This document shows positions 25,471-34,929 of a stretch of DNA of 64,000 bases, piece after piece. The notes beneath the pieces are model-generated. The model was not told the DNA's origin. It saw only the letters and a program-made list of their open reading frames with translations, and did not search any database. The stretch is from the NCBI GenBank assembly GCA_017469955.1, contig JAFUFJ010000009.1, positions 1-64,000 on the forward strand, given 5' to 3'. Within the stretch, counting starts at the first letter, position 1. Each line of letters begins with the position of its first letter. This DNA comes from Prevotella sp. (lineage in GTDB: Bacteria > Bacteroidota > Bacteroidia > Bacteroidales > Bacteroidaceae). Both the position numbers and the translations under genes were made by a program.

Positions 25471-26646
25471 ATGGCAGGACTATACATTCACATTCCTTTT
25501 TGCAAAAGCAGGTGTATCTATTGCAACTTCTATTCTACAACCTTATCATCCTTGCAAGATATGTATGTTGATTCCTTATGCAAGGAGATGGAAATTCGTG
25601 CAGAACATCCAAATTTCTTCCGATTTGAGAAAACTGAACTGAAGACCATTTACCTGGGAGGTGGTACGCCTTCGCTCCTAAGTAAGCCATCATTCGAGAA
25701 AATATTCTTATATATAAATAAGGTGTATCGGCCAGAATGGGGATCTTATTCCAAAAGAAGTGATGACAAATCTCCAATTGAAGTTACAGTTGAATGCAAC
25801 CCTGACGACATCAACGACCAGTTTTGCGACACGATTCATCAACTGCCAATCAACCGTATCAGCATGGGAGTGCAAACCTTTGACGATACTCGTTTGCGTT
25901 TTCTTCGGCGGAGACACACAGCCAAAGATATCCAGCATGCAATAGAGCGACTCCGTAAAAGAGGAATCCACAACATATCAATCGATTTGATATTCGGATT
26001 CCCCAGCCAAACTATAGATGAGTGGGAAGCAGACCTTCACCATGCTTTGTCGCTTGACGTGGAGCACATTTCCGCCTATAGCCTTACATATGAGCCAGGA
26101 ACTCCACTTTTTCAGATGGCACAAGGAGGGAACATCACACCGGTTGACGAAGGACTATCTGCTGACATGTATGACTTGCTGATTAACATACTGACTCAAA
26201 ACGGCTATGAACATTACGAAATAAGCAACTTTGCCAAGCATACGACGACAAGGGATTATCGCTCAAAGCACAACAGCAGCTATTGGCAAGACGTTCCCTA
26301 CACAGGCATTGGAGCAGCAGCTCATTCATACGATTTGCAAACACGTTCGTGGAATACTGCAGATATTCACGCTTACATAGATGCAATTAGAGACGGGGAC
26401 ATCCCATGTGAAGCTGAGACCATCGATCCGAAAACGCATTATAATGATTTGATTACTACAGCACTTCGCACTCGTGAAGGCCTGTCTTTTGGCAAAGTCC
26501 CTGCCAAATACAAGGAATATCTTCTTGCAAACGCAAGGCGTCATTTAGCCACGGGGCTTCTCGTAATCGAAGAGGACAGGATTCATTTAACGCGCAAAGG
26601 ACTATTTATAAGCGACGACATCATGAGCGACCTCATCATTGTATGA
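25471..26646 (+). CDS. hemW: Radical SAM haem chaperone HemW
   Basis: A 391-residue radical SAM protein, often called coproporphyrinogen III oxidase-like. The cluster-binding motif is C11-x3-C15-x2-C18 (FCKSRCIYC). HemW proteins carry this motif without the extra cysteine of true HemN, and the first residues PFCKSRCIYCNF match HemW. The HemW-type motif KHNSSYW lies near residue 269. In characterised relatives it binds haem and delivers it to respiratory enzymes. It is followed 40 bases later by a small membrane protein gene. Confidence 0.9.
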   Translation: MAGLYIHIPFCKSRCIYCNFYSTTLSSLQDMYVDSLCKEMEIRAEHPNFFRFEKTELKTIYLGGGTPSLLSKPSFEKIFLYINKVYRPEWGSYSKRSDDKSPIEVTVECNPDDINDQFCDTIHQLPINRISMGVQTFDDTRLRFLRRRHTAKDIQHAIERLRKRGIHNISIDLIFGFPSQTIDEWEADLHHALSLDVEHISAYSLTYEPGTPLFQMAQGGNITPVDEGLSADMYDLLINILTQNGYEHYEISNFAKHTTTRDYRSKHNSSYWQDVPYTGIGAAAHSYDLQTRSWNTADIHAYIDAIRDGDIPCEAETIDPKTHYNDLITTALRTREGLSFGKVPAKYKEYLLANARRHLATGLLVIEEDRIHLTRKGLFISDDIMSDLIIV

Positions 26647-26686
26647 GTCCATTGAACACGTCCCGCCCCCGAAAAACATCCACATC

Positions 26687-27031
26687 ATGAAAAAAGAAGA
26701 TGAATTTGAACATTATTGGAGAGAGCACAAGGAACAGATTCTAAATCTCGACCCAGAGTATTATCAGACAAAGGAGAGCTACAAGATTTCTTCCGGAGCC
26801 GACCTTTTGCTCTTTGGCATCCCAGCTGTAGCAGGAATTTTGTCGATCAACCTGTGGCCATTCCAGCGTGAATCACTCCGATGGTTGGCAAGTGCAGGGA
26901 TCACTATCATATGCTTTATAGTCTGCGTATGGATCAAGTCACTGACTATAAGCGGACGCTCACTCTATGAAATTGAAAAAGAAATCAAAGAAAAAGAAAG
27001 GACAAGATACTATCAGCAGCAAGAATACTGA
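26687..27031 (+). CDS. Small membrane protein of unknown function
   Basis: A 114-residue protein: a charged N-terminal helix (about 1-38), two membrane helices (LLLFGIPAVAGILSI and WLASAGITIICFIVCVWI), and a strongly charged Lys/Glu/Arg C-terminal helix ending in a QQQEY tail. I do not recognise the family. It starts 40 bases after hemW and is probably co-transcribed. An upstream in-frame start overlaps the hemW stop, but ATG 26687 gives a normal lysine-rich N-terminus. Confidence 0.7.
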   Translation: MKKEDEFEHYWREHKEQILNLDPEYYQTKESYKISSGADLLLFGIPAVAGILSINLWPFQRESLRWLASAGITIICFIVCVWIKSLTISGRSLYEIEKEIKEKERTRYYQQQEY

Positions 27032-27063
27032 CAAAAGCTATTCTCTCTTCCGACATGCATGGT

Positions 27064-28092
27064 TCACATATCTACTTGCCGATGACGCGCAATAACGTAG
27101 ATGATCACTGGCGCACCCACCAATGGCGTAACGGCATTTAGGGGAATAATCCCACTAAAAACAGGCAAATTGCATATCAAATTACAAAACACCCCCATTG
27201 CACCTCCCATTAAAATAGTGGTCGGCAACAGCGACCGATGGTTCTCTGTGCCCAACAACAGCCGGGCCATATGAGGAACTACCAATCCGATAAAGGCCAC
27301 AGGGCCGCAATATGCCGTCACGATTGCCGTGAGAAGTCCTGTTATTAGCAGCAACATATTGCGCACGGCCTTCGTGTCTACGCCAAGACTTTCTGCATAT
27401 TGTTCGCCCATCAGCATAGCATTCAGGGGCTTTATCAACAGCAAAGCCCCTACAAGTCCCAGCGATGTCAGAGAAGCAAACAACGGCATATGCTCCATCG
27501 AGACTCCTCCGAAATTGCCTAATCCCCATACCATATAGGAACGAACGCCTTCCTCCGTAGCTGCAAAGTTAAGCAATGTTATTGCTGAAGACATCAGATA
27601 CCCAATCATAATACCTACAATCAACAGCATGACATTATTGCGAACCGTTGTCGAGAATAAGAAGATAAGCCCCATAACAACCATTGCTCCCGCAAAAGCT
27701 GCTCCTAATACCGCCACAGAACCACTGACCGAAAAAGCTGATGTTGACACACTTCCTCCCATGGCCAGTATCACAAGAGCCACACCAAGACCAGCTCCGC
27801 TGCTAATACCAAACACATCTGGTCCTGCCAATGGATTGCGAAATGCAGTCTGTAACATCAGGCCGCTTACCGACAACGCTGCCCCTGCCAGCAGTGATGT
27901 CATGGCTTGCGGAAGCCTGCTTTCCAAGACAATAAAGCGCCAAACTCCATTCTGCGTGTCGCCTTCGAACAATATATTCCATATATCCGGCAACGGGATA
28001 GACACTGAACCGAATATCAAGTTCAGGGCAAACAACACACCTATGCCGACAATCAGAATTGAAAGACTTACTACTTTACGACATTTCACCAT
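27064..28092 (-). CDS. FecCD-type ABC permease (iron/siderophore/cobalamin uptake)
   Basis: A 342-residue inner-membrane permease of the BtuC/FecCD family with about ten membrane helices. Family landmarks are RLPQAMTSLLAGAALSVSG, FRNPLAGPDVFGISSGAGLG, the GPVAFIGLVVPHMAR segment and the C-terminal GVPV-type region (here GAPVIIYVI). Such permeases work as dimers with a FecE/BtuD ATPase and a periplasmic binding protein, taking up iron-siderophore, haem or B12. Neither partner is encoded next to it: both neighbours are unrelated genes on the opposite strand. It therefore stands alone here. The substrate is undetermined. Confidence 0.92.
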   Translation of the reverse strand: MVKCRKVVSLSILIVGIGVLFALNLIFGSVSIPLPDIWNILFEGDTQNGVWRFIVLESRLPQAMTSLLAGAALSVSGLMLQTAFRNPLAGPDVFGISSGAGLGVALVILAMGGSVSTSAFSVSGSVAVLGAAFAGAMVVMGLIFLFSTTVRNNVMLLIVGIMIGYLMSSAITLLNFAATEEGVRSYMVWGLGNFGGVSMEHMPLFASLTSLGLVGALLLIKPLNAMLMGEQYAESLGVDTKAVRNMLLLITGLLTAIVTAYCGPVAFIGLVVPHMARLLLGTENHRSLLPTTILMGGAMGVFCNLICNLPVFSGIIPLNAVTPLVGAPVIIYVIARHRQVDM

Positions 28093-28180
28093 ACTTGCAG
28101 GTATCTTTGCATGTTAGAAAACTACATGTGCCGTTTCGACAACAGGAGAAATACTCCCGAGGAGCACCATAGAGTTTCTG

Positions 28181-28188
28181 CAAAATTA
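28181..28188 (-). promoter_or_regulatory. Possible promoter of the FecCD permease
   Basis: Minus-strand -7 box TAATTTTG, about 89 bases before the start. No good -33 element is seen. Confidence 0.4.
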
Positions 28189-28231
28189 CAAAAAACTATT
28201 CTCACAATCATCATATCCGCAAATCTTTTCG

Positions 28232-28239
28232 TAATTTTG
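28232..28239 (+). promoter_or_regulatory. Promoter of tcdA
   Basis: -7 box TAATTTTG in the context TTTTCGTAATTTTGCATG, 32 bases before the tcdA start. Confidence 0.65.
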
Positions 28240-28271
28240 CATGCGAATTTTACAGTATCATACTTGTTGGC

Positions 28272-29192
28272 ATGGCACAAAATCAATTCTCAAGAACGCA
28301 ACTGATGGTCGGCAGACCGGCCCTTGACACCCTTGCCGGATCACGCGTTGCTGTGTTTGGTATCGGAGGAGTCGGAGGCTATGTCGTTGAAGTTCTGGCA
28401 CGCAGCGGTGTGGGAGCTCTCGATCTTTTCGACGACGACAAGGTTTGTATGACCAATATCAACCGCCAGATTTATGCTCTTCTTTCCACCATCGGCCAAT
28501 ACAAAGTCGACGTAGCCTATGAGCGAATAAGGGACATCAACCCACGATGTATCGTGAGAAGATACCAGATGTTCTATCTTCCGCAGAACGCAGATGACAT
28601 TGATCTCTCCCCCTACGACTACGTAGTAGACTGTATTGACACCGTCAAGGCTAAGCTCGAACTTGTGCGCAGGTGCCACAAGTTGTGCATTCCAGTCATC
28701 TCTTGCATGGGAGCAGCCAACAAACTTGACCCGACAGCCTTTCGGGTTGCCGACCTTTCCAAGACCAATATGGACCCGTTGGCCAAAGTCATGCGCAAGC
28801 AACTTCGCAAGGAAGGCATCCTGCATCTGAAGGTTGTATACAGCGAAGAGCAGCCTTTGCGCCCGATCGACCAGCCGGAAATCTCATGCAGGATGCATTG
28901 TATATGCCCTGACAAGGATATGAGAAAGTGTACTGACAGGCGTGATATCCCCGCCTCCAATGCCTTTGTTCCTGCTGCAGCAGGCCTGATTGTGGGTGGA
29001 GAGGTGGTGAAAGACCTCATCAACCATGCCAACACCATGCGCATTACGCCCGAAGAAGAAGCCGAAAACCAATTTGCCATACAGGCAAAAGAGAAGGCTG
29101 AAGCCCACAAGCAGGAGCACGTCAGGCGACTGAAACTGCGGAAAGAGGGGGTTGACGTTGACGAACGCATCGCCAAGCCCCTCCCCTTCTGA
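28272..29192 (+). CDS. tcdA: tRNA threonylcarbamoyladenosine dehydratase TcdA
   Basis: A 306-residue E1-like (ThiF/MoeB superfamily) enzyme that uses ATP to cyclise t6A37 of tRNA to ct6A. It has the nucleotide-binding GIGGVGG (30-36), a DDDKVCMTNINRQ segment that fixes the ATP, and the TcdA-type middle region (MGAANKLDPTAFRVADLSKT). It has the length and C-terminal tail of TcdA rather than MoeB or ThiF: no rhodanese domain and no CxxC zinc pair were seen. It is a single gene with its own promoter and terminator. MtaB, which methylthiolates t6A, is encoded at 60826. Confidence 0.9.
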   Translation: MAQNQFSRTQLMVGRPALDTLAGSRVAVFGIGGVGGYVVEVLARSGVGALDLFDDDKVCMTNINRQIYALLSTIGQYKVDVAYERIRDINPRCIVRRYQMFYLPQNADDIDLSPYDYVVDCIDTVKAKLELVRRCHKLCIPVISCMGAANKLDPTAFRVADLSKTNMDPLAKVMRKQLRKEGILHLKVVYSEEQPLRPIDQPEISCRMHCICPDKDMRKCTDRRDIPASNAFVPAAAGLIVGGEVVKDLINHANTMRITPEEEAENQFAIQAKEKAEAHKQEHVRRLKLRKEGVDVDERIAKPLPF

Positions 29193-29232
29193 GCTATCGG
29201 CGCCTGCCATAATGCCGAAAATACAACTGAAA

Positions 29233-29275
29233 GCCGGCTTGCAAGGTATCATTTGTCCCTGCAAGCCGGCCTCTG
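29233..29275 (+). terminator. tcdA terminator
   Basis: GCCGGCTTGCA (29233-29243) pairs with TGCAAGCCGGC (29260-29270). It may serve the convergent gene as well. Confidence 0.8.
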
Positions 29276-29292
29276 GTTTTGTCTGACGACTG

Positions 29293-29727
29293 CTAATCGT
29301 CAAACTTCATCGCCCACAAATCTTCATAGACAGCATCCACATCCGCAGCATATTCCCCCATGTTCTCGCCAGGGAAATACTGCTTCCACACCTTGTCAAG
29401 GCACTCTGCAAGTTGCCGAACCTCGTCTTTCATGATGGCATTGTGCCACCATTGTCCGCTACATGGTGTGAAAACCATCTCATAATCGTGGTCGATACAG
29501 GCCTTAAGGGCATACTCAAAAATATTCAAAGCCGTGCGAGGATAGCCACTATTCAGGCAGGACGTACCAATAGAGATGGCCTTTCTGGCTTTCATACGTG
29601 GATTGGAAGCACACTTGATGGCATGCATCTCACGTGCAACCAGCTGCTTCAACAGCTTTCTGTCAATACTCACGATACCCTTTTTAGGGGTACATCTGCA
29701 AACACACAAATAAGTTTTTGTTGCCAT
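29293..29727 (-). CDS. Conserved-looking hypothetical protein
   Basis: A 144-residue soluble protein with no signal peptide. Its middle reads as helical repeats (KARKAISIGTSCLNSGYPRT, ALNIFEYALKACIDHDYE), and the C-terminal half is rich in Trp, Tyr and acidic residues. The N-terminal CVCRCTPKKG has three cysteines, and further cysteines follow. I do not recognise the family. A consensus promoter lies about 130 bases upstream, so it is probably expressed as a single gene. Confidence 0.65.
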   Translation of the reverse strand: MATKTYLCVCRCTPKKGIVSIDRKLLKQLVAREMHAIKCASNPRMKARKAISIGTSCLNSGYPRTALNIFEYALKACIDHDYEMVFTPCSGQWWHNAIMKDEVRQLAECLDKVWKQYFPGENMGEYAADVDAVYEDLWAMKFDD

Positions 29728-29858
29728 AAAATCAATAAGTTAAAGAACACAATAATCCCTGTCATGCCACACTCGCCGTGGCAATCGCATGGAATTCTTG
29801 CATCAAAAAACTTACTTATTGATTTTTCATGTAGAGAATTTTAGCCCGAAAGCGGATG

Positions 29859-29889
29859 CAAAATTACATGATTTCCACAAACCGGCAAA
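29859..29889 (-). promoter_or_regulatory. Promoter of the 144-residue hypothetical gene
   Basis: Minus-strand TTTG (29886-29889), 19 bases, TAATTTTG (29859-29866). The leader to the start at 29727 is about 125 bases and holds nothing else recognisable. Confidence 0.7.
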
Positions 29890-29994
29890 AGATTTCGGCC
29901 TGTTTTTTTTCGTAAAATCAGGAAAAAACGGCAGTCAGCACGTGTTTTTCATATTTTTAATCATTCTTATATGCCGATTTCCCGCATCTTTGCT

Positions 29995-30002
29995 TACCTT
30001 TG
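29995..30002 (+). promoter_or_regulatory. Promoter of msrA
   Basis: -7 box TACCTTTG, 25 bases before the msrA start. Confidence 0.65.
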
Positions 30003-30027
30003 TCTGCAAAACCACACCTATCATCGA

Positions 30028-30540
30028 ATGAAAGAAATCTATCTTGCAGGTGGATGTTTCTGGGGAACAGAACACTACTTCAAACAGATTGAAGGCGTTG
30101 AAGAGACCGAAGTCGGGTTTGCCAACGGCCGCATTGCGTCGCCGACCTATAAGGAAGTATATACAGACCAGACAGGACACGCCGAGACGGTGCGCGTCAG
30201 ATACGACGAGAACATTGCCGACTTAGAGTTTCTTCTCAACATGTTCTTCCACGCCATCGACCCGACAAGCGTCAATCAGCAGGGCCATGATGTCGGAACT
30301 CGCTATCGGACGGGCATCTACTACGTGGACGAAGAGCAGCTGCCAGTCATCAGAAAAGTCGTTGAAGAGCAGCAGGCATCGCTCAAAGAGCCCATTGCCG
30401 TAGAGGTGAAGCCTCTGCAGTGTTTCTATCCGGCAGAAGAATACCATCAGAACTATCTTGACAAGAACCCCGACGGCTATTGTCATCTGCCATTGTCACT
30501 CTTTGAGTTTGCCAGGAATGCCAAAAGAAAAAAGCGATAG
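30028..30540 (+). CDS. msrA: Peptide methionine sulfoxide reductase MsrA
   Basis: A 170-residue enzyme that reduces the S-epimer of methionine sulfoxide in proteins. The catalytic Cys10 lies in GGCFWGTE. TGHAETVRVRYD and HAIDPTSVNQQGHDVGTRYR are the substrate-binding family blocks. The end holds CFYPAEEYHQNYL. It is a single-domain MsrA without an MsrB fusion and has no signal peptide, so it is cytosolic. The start ATG 30028 follows a promoter box and gives the usual short N-terminus. Confidence 0.95.
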   Translation: MKEIYLAGGCFWGTEHYFKQIEGVEETEVGFANGRIASPTYKEVYTDQTGHAETVRVRYDENIADLEFLLNMFFHAIDPTSVNQQGHDVGTRYRTGIYYVDEEQLPVIRKVVEEQQASLKEPIAVEVKPLQCFYPAEEYHQNYLDKNPDGYCHLPLSLFEFARNAKRKKR

Positions 30541-30563
30541 ACACCAGCCTGTCGCTTTTCTCT
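30530..30563 (+). terminator. msrA terminator
   Basis: AAAAGCGA overlapping the stop codon pairs with TCGCTTTT (30552-30559), followed by CTCTTT. Confidence 0.65.
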
Positions 30564-30653
30564 TTGTACGCCCTATAGGCCTGCAAGCCTGCGCCATTTA
30601 TCGCAGGAGTCAAATGAAAGAAATTTTAGAACGGCTAAATATTATCTTTTCTT

Positions 30654-31136
30654 TCAGTCAGTTACAAGCTCTCCGCTAAACCTAATTGATTCTCTTTCGC
30701 GAGCATAGACGTCGATAGTGGCACTGCCATTGTCGTAGACTTCCAGCATATAGGTGAACACGTCTTCGCCATTGTTGACGACAATGGCAACCTGTGTGCG
30801 CCCTTTCTCGTCGGTTGCCGACTCATAACGCCCGATGGTTTCGGTGAAGTTCAGCCCCTTCCCTCCTCCATACGGCAAGCTGTAAGCCCGGCCGAAATAC
30901 GGAAGATAGGACATCAGCGTGTCGCCTTTGACTTCCAACGAATAGCTTCCGTTGACATGAGAGGCCTTCCCGCGAAGCGGATACATCATACGCACGTCGA
31001 CCTTATAGTGGCGGGATGCCAGAGATGTGGCCACCTGAGCAGCCTTCAAAGCACGCTTTTCGGCTCGCTCGACACCTGTTGCACACCCCGAAAGAAGTGC
31101 GAAAGCCATCATCATTGCCAGTAGTTTCTTCATCAT
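30654..31136 (-). CDS. DUF4251-like lipoprotein
   Basis: A 160-residue exported protein with a lipoprotein signal (lipobox LLSGC, Cys18). A beta-rich domain follows with the VRMMYPLRGKASHVNGSY and SYLPYFGRAY blocks that I associate with DUF4251 of Bacteroidetes. Its function is unknown. It lies 73 bases after another small lipoprotein gene in the same direction and may share its promoter. The first of two adjacent ATGs is annotated. Confidence 0.8.
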   Translation of the reverse strand: MMKKLLAMMMAFALLSGCATGVERAEKRALKAAQVATSLASRHYKVDVRMMYPLRGKASHVNGSYSLEVKGDTLMSYLPYFGRAYSLPYGGGKGLNFTETIGRYESATDEKGRTQVAIVVNNGEDVFTYMLEVYDNGSATIDVYARERESIRFSGELVTD

Positions 31137-31209
31137 ACGAATGTTTTGCTAGAATTGATTCCATGTATGCCAGACCACACGACCGCACTCTTTCAGAAAG
31201 AACACAGCC

Positions 31210-31566
31210 TCAGTCCCAGCCCTCATCGTCGTATTCATTCATGTAACGCGACATTCCGTTGTCGTCCATGTCATCTTCTGACCTCGGGTCGAAGCCCCTC
31301 AGATTGTCATCATCGTCGTCGTCATAGTAACGACGGCTGGGCGACGACGTGGAGGATGGGGCCTTGACCGCCGCTTCCTCGTGCGATTCCGGGAGATCTT
31401 CATTGGTTGTCGTTTCCGAGAACGACGACCAGTCAATCTTTTCCTCTTCCGACAGGCTTTCCTGTCTTTCGCCCTTTGAACCTCTCTCTTTCCAATGTTT
31501 AACATCACTGCAAGAAGCTGTCAGAAGCATCAGCAGCAGCACTGTCATAAAAACAAGTTTCTTCAT
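31210..31566 (-). CDS. Small acidic lipoprotein
   Basis: A 118-residue protein with a lipoprotein signal (LLTASC, Cys19). The mature part is hydrophilic, low-complexity and very acidic: a Glu/Ser/Thr-rich stretch, then a run of six Asp (about residues 82-87), then more Asp/Glu to the end. No fold or family is recognisable. A consensus promoter lies 33 bases upstream. It is probably the first gene of a pair with the DUF4251-like lipoprotein. Confidence 0.75.
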   Translation of the reverse strand: MKKLVFMTVLLLMLLTASCSDVKHWKERGSKGERQESLSEEEKIDWSSFSETTTNEDLPESHEEAAVKAPSSTSSPSRRYYDDDDDDNLRGFDPRSEDDMDDNGMSRYMNEYDDEGWD

Positions 31567-31598
31567 TCCTTCGTTCCGTTACTGGTCCATACTCTGGA

Positions 31599-31630
31599 CA
31601 AAGATACAAAATAAGCGGAAAAGAAGCAAA
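31599..31630 (-). promoter_or_regulatory. Promoter of the acidic lipoprotein gene
   Basis: Minus-strand TTTG (31627-31630), 20 bases, TATCTTTG (31599-31606). Confidence 0.8.
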
Positions 31631-31700
31631 TCTCGGACTGACTTTTCAGCATTATTACAGAAAATGGCTTCATCCGTGGGGAAGAAAGAAAAGGAAAACG

Positions 31701-31766
31701 GGAGCAAAATATAATGTATTGGTGAGCAATAGATCATCTATTGGCCGGCAAAAGATGATCTATTGC
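31701..31766. repeat. Dispersed palindromic repeat cluster, copy D
   Basis: Three units of the family: GAGCAAAATATAATGTATTG, GAGCAATAGATCATCTATTG and GCAAAAGATGATCTATTGC. It lies in the 397-base gap between the lipoprotein promoter and the nuo terminator, which otherwise holds nothing I recognise. Confidence 0.85.
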
Positions 31767-31900
31767 CTGCACGAGGATATGCCGTTTAGGCTGGACATGG
31801 CAGCCATGCGGACATTGGCGGGTAGGAAACCGAGAACAAAAGTCCAGACGCGCTTGCGGGTTTCGCCGTTCATGCGTGGGGGAAGCGGAAGGGAGCAAGA

Positions 31901-31945
31901 AAAGAGTCGCCCTGCAGCACAAGCTGAGAGGCGACTCTTTATCAG
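31901..31945 (-). terminator. nuo operon terminator
   Basis: AAAGAGTCGCC (31901-31911) pairs with GGCGACTCTTT (31930-31940), followed on the minus strand by TCTTGCTCCC. It lies 24 bases after the nuoN stop. Confidence 0.8.
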
Positions 31946-31963
31946 TGCATTCGCTTCAAGAAA

Positions 31964-33394
31964 TCAGACGGATGCTACGCTGAAAAGCCATTCGTAGATG
32001 CATGAGCAGACGCCAAAGAGGGCGATGCCGGCAGTGCAAATGGCAAGAGCTGTGCGGGTATAGCAGTCGCTCTTGAACGTAGGCAGCGGGGTTTCCGACT
32101 TCTTGATGTACATAGCCTTGACGATGAGCAGATAGTAGTAGAGCGAAACCACGGTGTTGACCAAGGCGATAAACACTACTGCATAGGCCCAAGCAGACCC
32201 TTGATGGGCCGCAGCCATGAACACAAAGAACTTGGAGAACATGCCTGCAAAGGGAGGTATGCCAGCCAACGAGAAGAGAGCCAGCGTCATCAAGAACGAC
32301 AACTTCGGATTGGTCTGATAGAGTCCGTCATAATCGCCGATGTCTGTGCGACCGTTATTGTTCTGCTCTACGGCGCTAATAACCGTGAAGACGGCCATGT
32401 TGGCCACGATGTAGATGAGGGTGTAGTACATCAGGGCTGTCACTCCTGCTCCATTGTTGCCGATGACTGCCAGCATGATGTATCCTGCCTGAGAGATTGA
32501 ACTGAAAGCCATGAACCGCTTAAGTTTGCTCTGGCGGATGGCAAACAGGTTGGCTATCGTGATGCTAAGCACAATGACGATGTAGAGCAACACTTCCCAA
32601 TACTCGACCATCGGGGCAAACACATGCATCAAAATCGTGCAGAGGGCAAAGGCTGCAGCACCCTTTGAAATGACGCTCAAGTAGCCAGTGACAGCTGTTG
32701 GAGCACCCTGATAGGTGTCAGCCGTCCAGAAATGGAACGGAACAAGTGAGAGCTTAAAGCCTAAACCGGAGAAGAAGAACACCAGTCCGACAATGGTCAG
32801 GGGGCTGACTGCCAAGGCTACTGAGAAATCAGCAAAGTACATCGTCCCCGTAGCAGCATAGAGTAAGGAGATGCCATAGAGCATTACTCCTGAAGAAAAC
32901 GTTGCCGTAAGGATATACTTTGCGCCGGCTTCGGCACTGTTTTTCTTCCACTTGTCCATGGCTACAAGGCATGCCATCGGCACCGAGGCCATTTCTAATC
33001 CCAAGAAGAATACAAGGAAATGGCCTGCAGACATCATCATATACATGCCCAAAAGGGTGGAAAGAACGAGCATATAGAACTCTCCCTCGTTCTTCGGATT
33101 GATCTTCAACCACTGCTGAGACATGACAACTACAATCAATGTGCCGGCAGTGAGAATGGCCTTCATGGCATTGGTGGCCACCGAGGCTACATAAAGTCCG
33201 CTGAATGCCTCGGCAGCATCGCCATAGACAAGACAGACTCCAGTGGCAATGGCTAACAATCCAATGGTCAAAGTACTAAGAAAGGAGCCCTTGACCTCTT
33301 TATTGGCCAGCCAGAAATCGCCAACAAACACGAGTATTAGTGCAAGAACGAGGAAAGCCTCGGGTATCATATTCAGAAATTGTGAATAGTTCAT
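31964..33394 (-). CDS. nuoN: NADH-quinone oxidoreductase-type subunit N
   Basis: A 476-residue antiporter-like membrane subunit of complex I with about 14 helices. Visible landmarks are the helix-7 Lys region with [21 protein letters not shown] and the [20 protein letters not shown] block near residues 391-410. It pumps protons in the distal membrane arm. It is last in the operon; a hairpin terminator follows. Spacing to nuoM is 18 bases. Confidence 0.96.
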   Translation of the reverse strand: MNYSQFLNMIPEAFLVLALILVFVGDFWLANKEVKGSFLSTLTIGLLAIATGVCLVYGDAAEAFSGLYVASVATNAMKAILTAGTLIVVVMSQQWLKINPKNEGEFYMLVLSTLLGMYMMMSAGHFLVFFLGLEMASVPMACLVAMDKWKKNSAEAGAKYILTATFSSGVMLYGISLLYAATGTMYFADFSVALAVSPLTIVGLVFFFSGLGFKLSLVPFHFWTADTYQGAPTAVTGYLSVISKGAAAFALCTILMHVFAPMVEYWEVLLYIVIVLSITIANLFAIRQSKLKRFMAFSSISQAGYIMLAVIGNNGAGVTALMYYTLIYIVANMAVFTVISAVEQNNNGRTDIGDYDGLYQTNPKLSFLMTLALFSLAGIPPFAGMFSKFFVFMAAAHQGSAWAYAVVFIALVNTVVSLYYYLLIVKAMYIKKSETPLPTFKSDCYTRTALAICTAGIALFGVCSCIYEWLFSVASV

Positions 33395-33412
33395 AATCTA
33401 TCTCCTTCCGTT

Positions 33413-34897
33413 TTACATTAATATATTGTTGAGGATTGGACCAACGGCATCACTGATAACATTGCTTGCCCAAAGAGGAGCAATGCCAAGACCTGCCACG
33501 CAGAAGATGAGGCAGCAAACGGCTACTCGCTCGTCCCATGTAGCATCGGTGAGCTCAAGATAGTGTTTGTCGGCAACGTCACCATAGAGAATCTTGCCGA
33601 CAACACGAAGGATGTAGACGGCTGTCACGACGATAGACGTACAGGCAATGATGGTTGCTGTGCGATGGAACACATCGGCATTCTCGAAAGAACCGACGAA
33701 AATGGTCATCTCGGCAATGAAACCAGAGAAACCAGGCAAACCTAAATTGGCCAGACCGGCAATGACATATCCTACAGAAAGGAAAGGCATGATCTTCATC
33801 AGACCACCCAACTTGCGGATGTCACGGGTGTGAGTACGGCCGTAGATCATACCGATCAGGGCAAAGAAGAGGGCTGTCATCAGACCGTGGGAAAGCATTT
33901 GCAGGATAGCACCCGTACATGCCGTCCGGGTCATCATCAGCAAAGCAAAGAGCACCAAGCCGCAGTGAGAGACTGACGAATAGGCATTGATGTACTTCAG
34001 GTCGGTCTGAACACAGGCAGAAAGCGCACCGTATACCACGGAAATGGTGGTAAGGATGAGGAATATCCACGACAGCTCATTGGCTGCTTCCGGCAACAAA
34101 TACATGGCAACACGGAAACATCCATAGCCTCCAAGCTTCATCAATACGCCAGCATGGAGCATGGAAACCGCCGTTGGGGCTGAGGCATGACCGTCAGGAG
34201 ACCATGTGTGGAACGGGAAAAGAGCGCCCAACACGCCAAAGCCGATGAAGATGAACGGGAAGAAAATCTTCTGGATCTCGACCGGAATGTTATGCAAGGC
34301 TGCAATCTCATTGACGTTCATTGTCGTTGCTCCTGAGAAGAAATAGATGCCAAGTATGCCGAGAATGAGCAAGGCAGAGCCTCCCATCAGCATCAAAGTA
34401 AGCTTCATGGCAGAATATTCCTTGTTGCCGCTTCCCCATACACCAATCAGAAGATACATGGGAATAAGAGCGACCTCGTAGAACATGAACATGGTGAACA
34501 GGTCGACCGAGATGAAAAATCCATATACCCCCGTAGAAAGAAGGGTGAACCAGAGGAAATATTCCTTGGTCAAAGGTTTCAGTTGCCATGAAGCAAAGGT
34601 GCCGGTAAAGACGATGATGCTCGAAAGCAACAACATCACGACTGAGATTCCGTCGACACCTACAGCATAGGCAATGTTCAAAGGTTTGAACCAAGGTGTG
34701 CTATAAGTCAGCAACATTACATCAGTGTTCCCAGCTGCACGCTGCTGAATGAAATAAATCGTCAACCATATGGACAGTGCCAGCAAACAAGAAGCACCGG
34801 CTACCATCACGCCACGCACCTGATTCAAGTTCTTGGCTAACCACAAGCCAAGCAACATCAGGGCAGGGATTACTACGAATAATGTCAGTATACTCAT
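33413..34897 (-). CDS. nuoM: NADH-quinone oxidoreductase-type subunit M
   Basis: A 494-residue antiporter-like subunit with about 14 membrane helices. The conserved YEVALIPMYLLIGVWG contains the trans-membrane Glu of helix 5. FPFHTWSPDGHASAPTAVSMLHAGVLMKLGGYG is the core block of the proton channel. LANLGLPGFSGFIAE follows. It forms one of three proton-pumping modules between NuoL and NuoN. Spacing to nuoL is 32 bases. Confidence 0.96.
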   Translation of the reverse strand: MSILTLFVVIPALMLLGLWLAKNLNQVRGVMVAGASCLLALSIWLTIYFIQQRAAGNTDVMLLTYSTPWFKPLNIAYAVGVDGISVVMLLLSSIIVFTGTFASWQLKPLTKEYFLWFTLLSTGVYGFFISVDLFTMFMFYEVALIPMYLLIGVWGSGNKEYSAMKLTLMLMGGSALLILGILGIYFFSGATTMNVNEIAALHNIPVEIQKIFFPFIFIGFGVLGALFPFHTWSPDGHASAPTAVSMLHAGVLMKLGGYGCFRVAMYLLPEAANELSWIFLILTTISVVYGALSACVQTDLKYINAYSSVSHCGLVLFALLMMTRTACTGAILQMLSHGLMTALFFALIGMIYGRTHTRDIRKLGGLMKIMPFLSVGYVIAGLANLGLPGFSGFIAEMTIFVGSFENADVFHRTATIIACTSIVVTAVYILRVVGKILYGDVADKHYLELTDATWDERVAVCCLIFCVAGLGIAPLWASNVISDAVGPILNNILM

Positions 34898-34929
34898 AAT
34901 TGTAATTTACGATTTTACCATTTATTGTT

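Noticed and set aside
28111-28305. A 64-codon gene upstream of tcdA, behind a TATCTTTG box
   Set aside because: It overlaps the tcdA promoter and start, has no -33 element at the right distance and no protein-like features.
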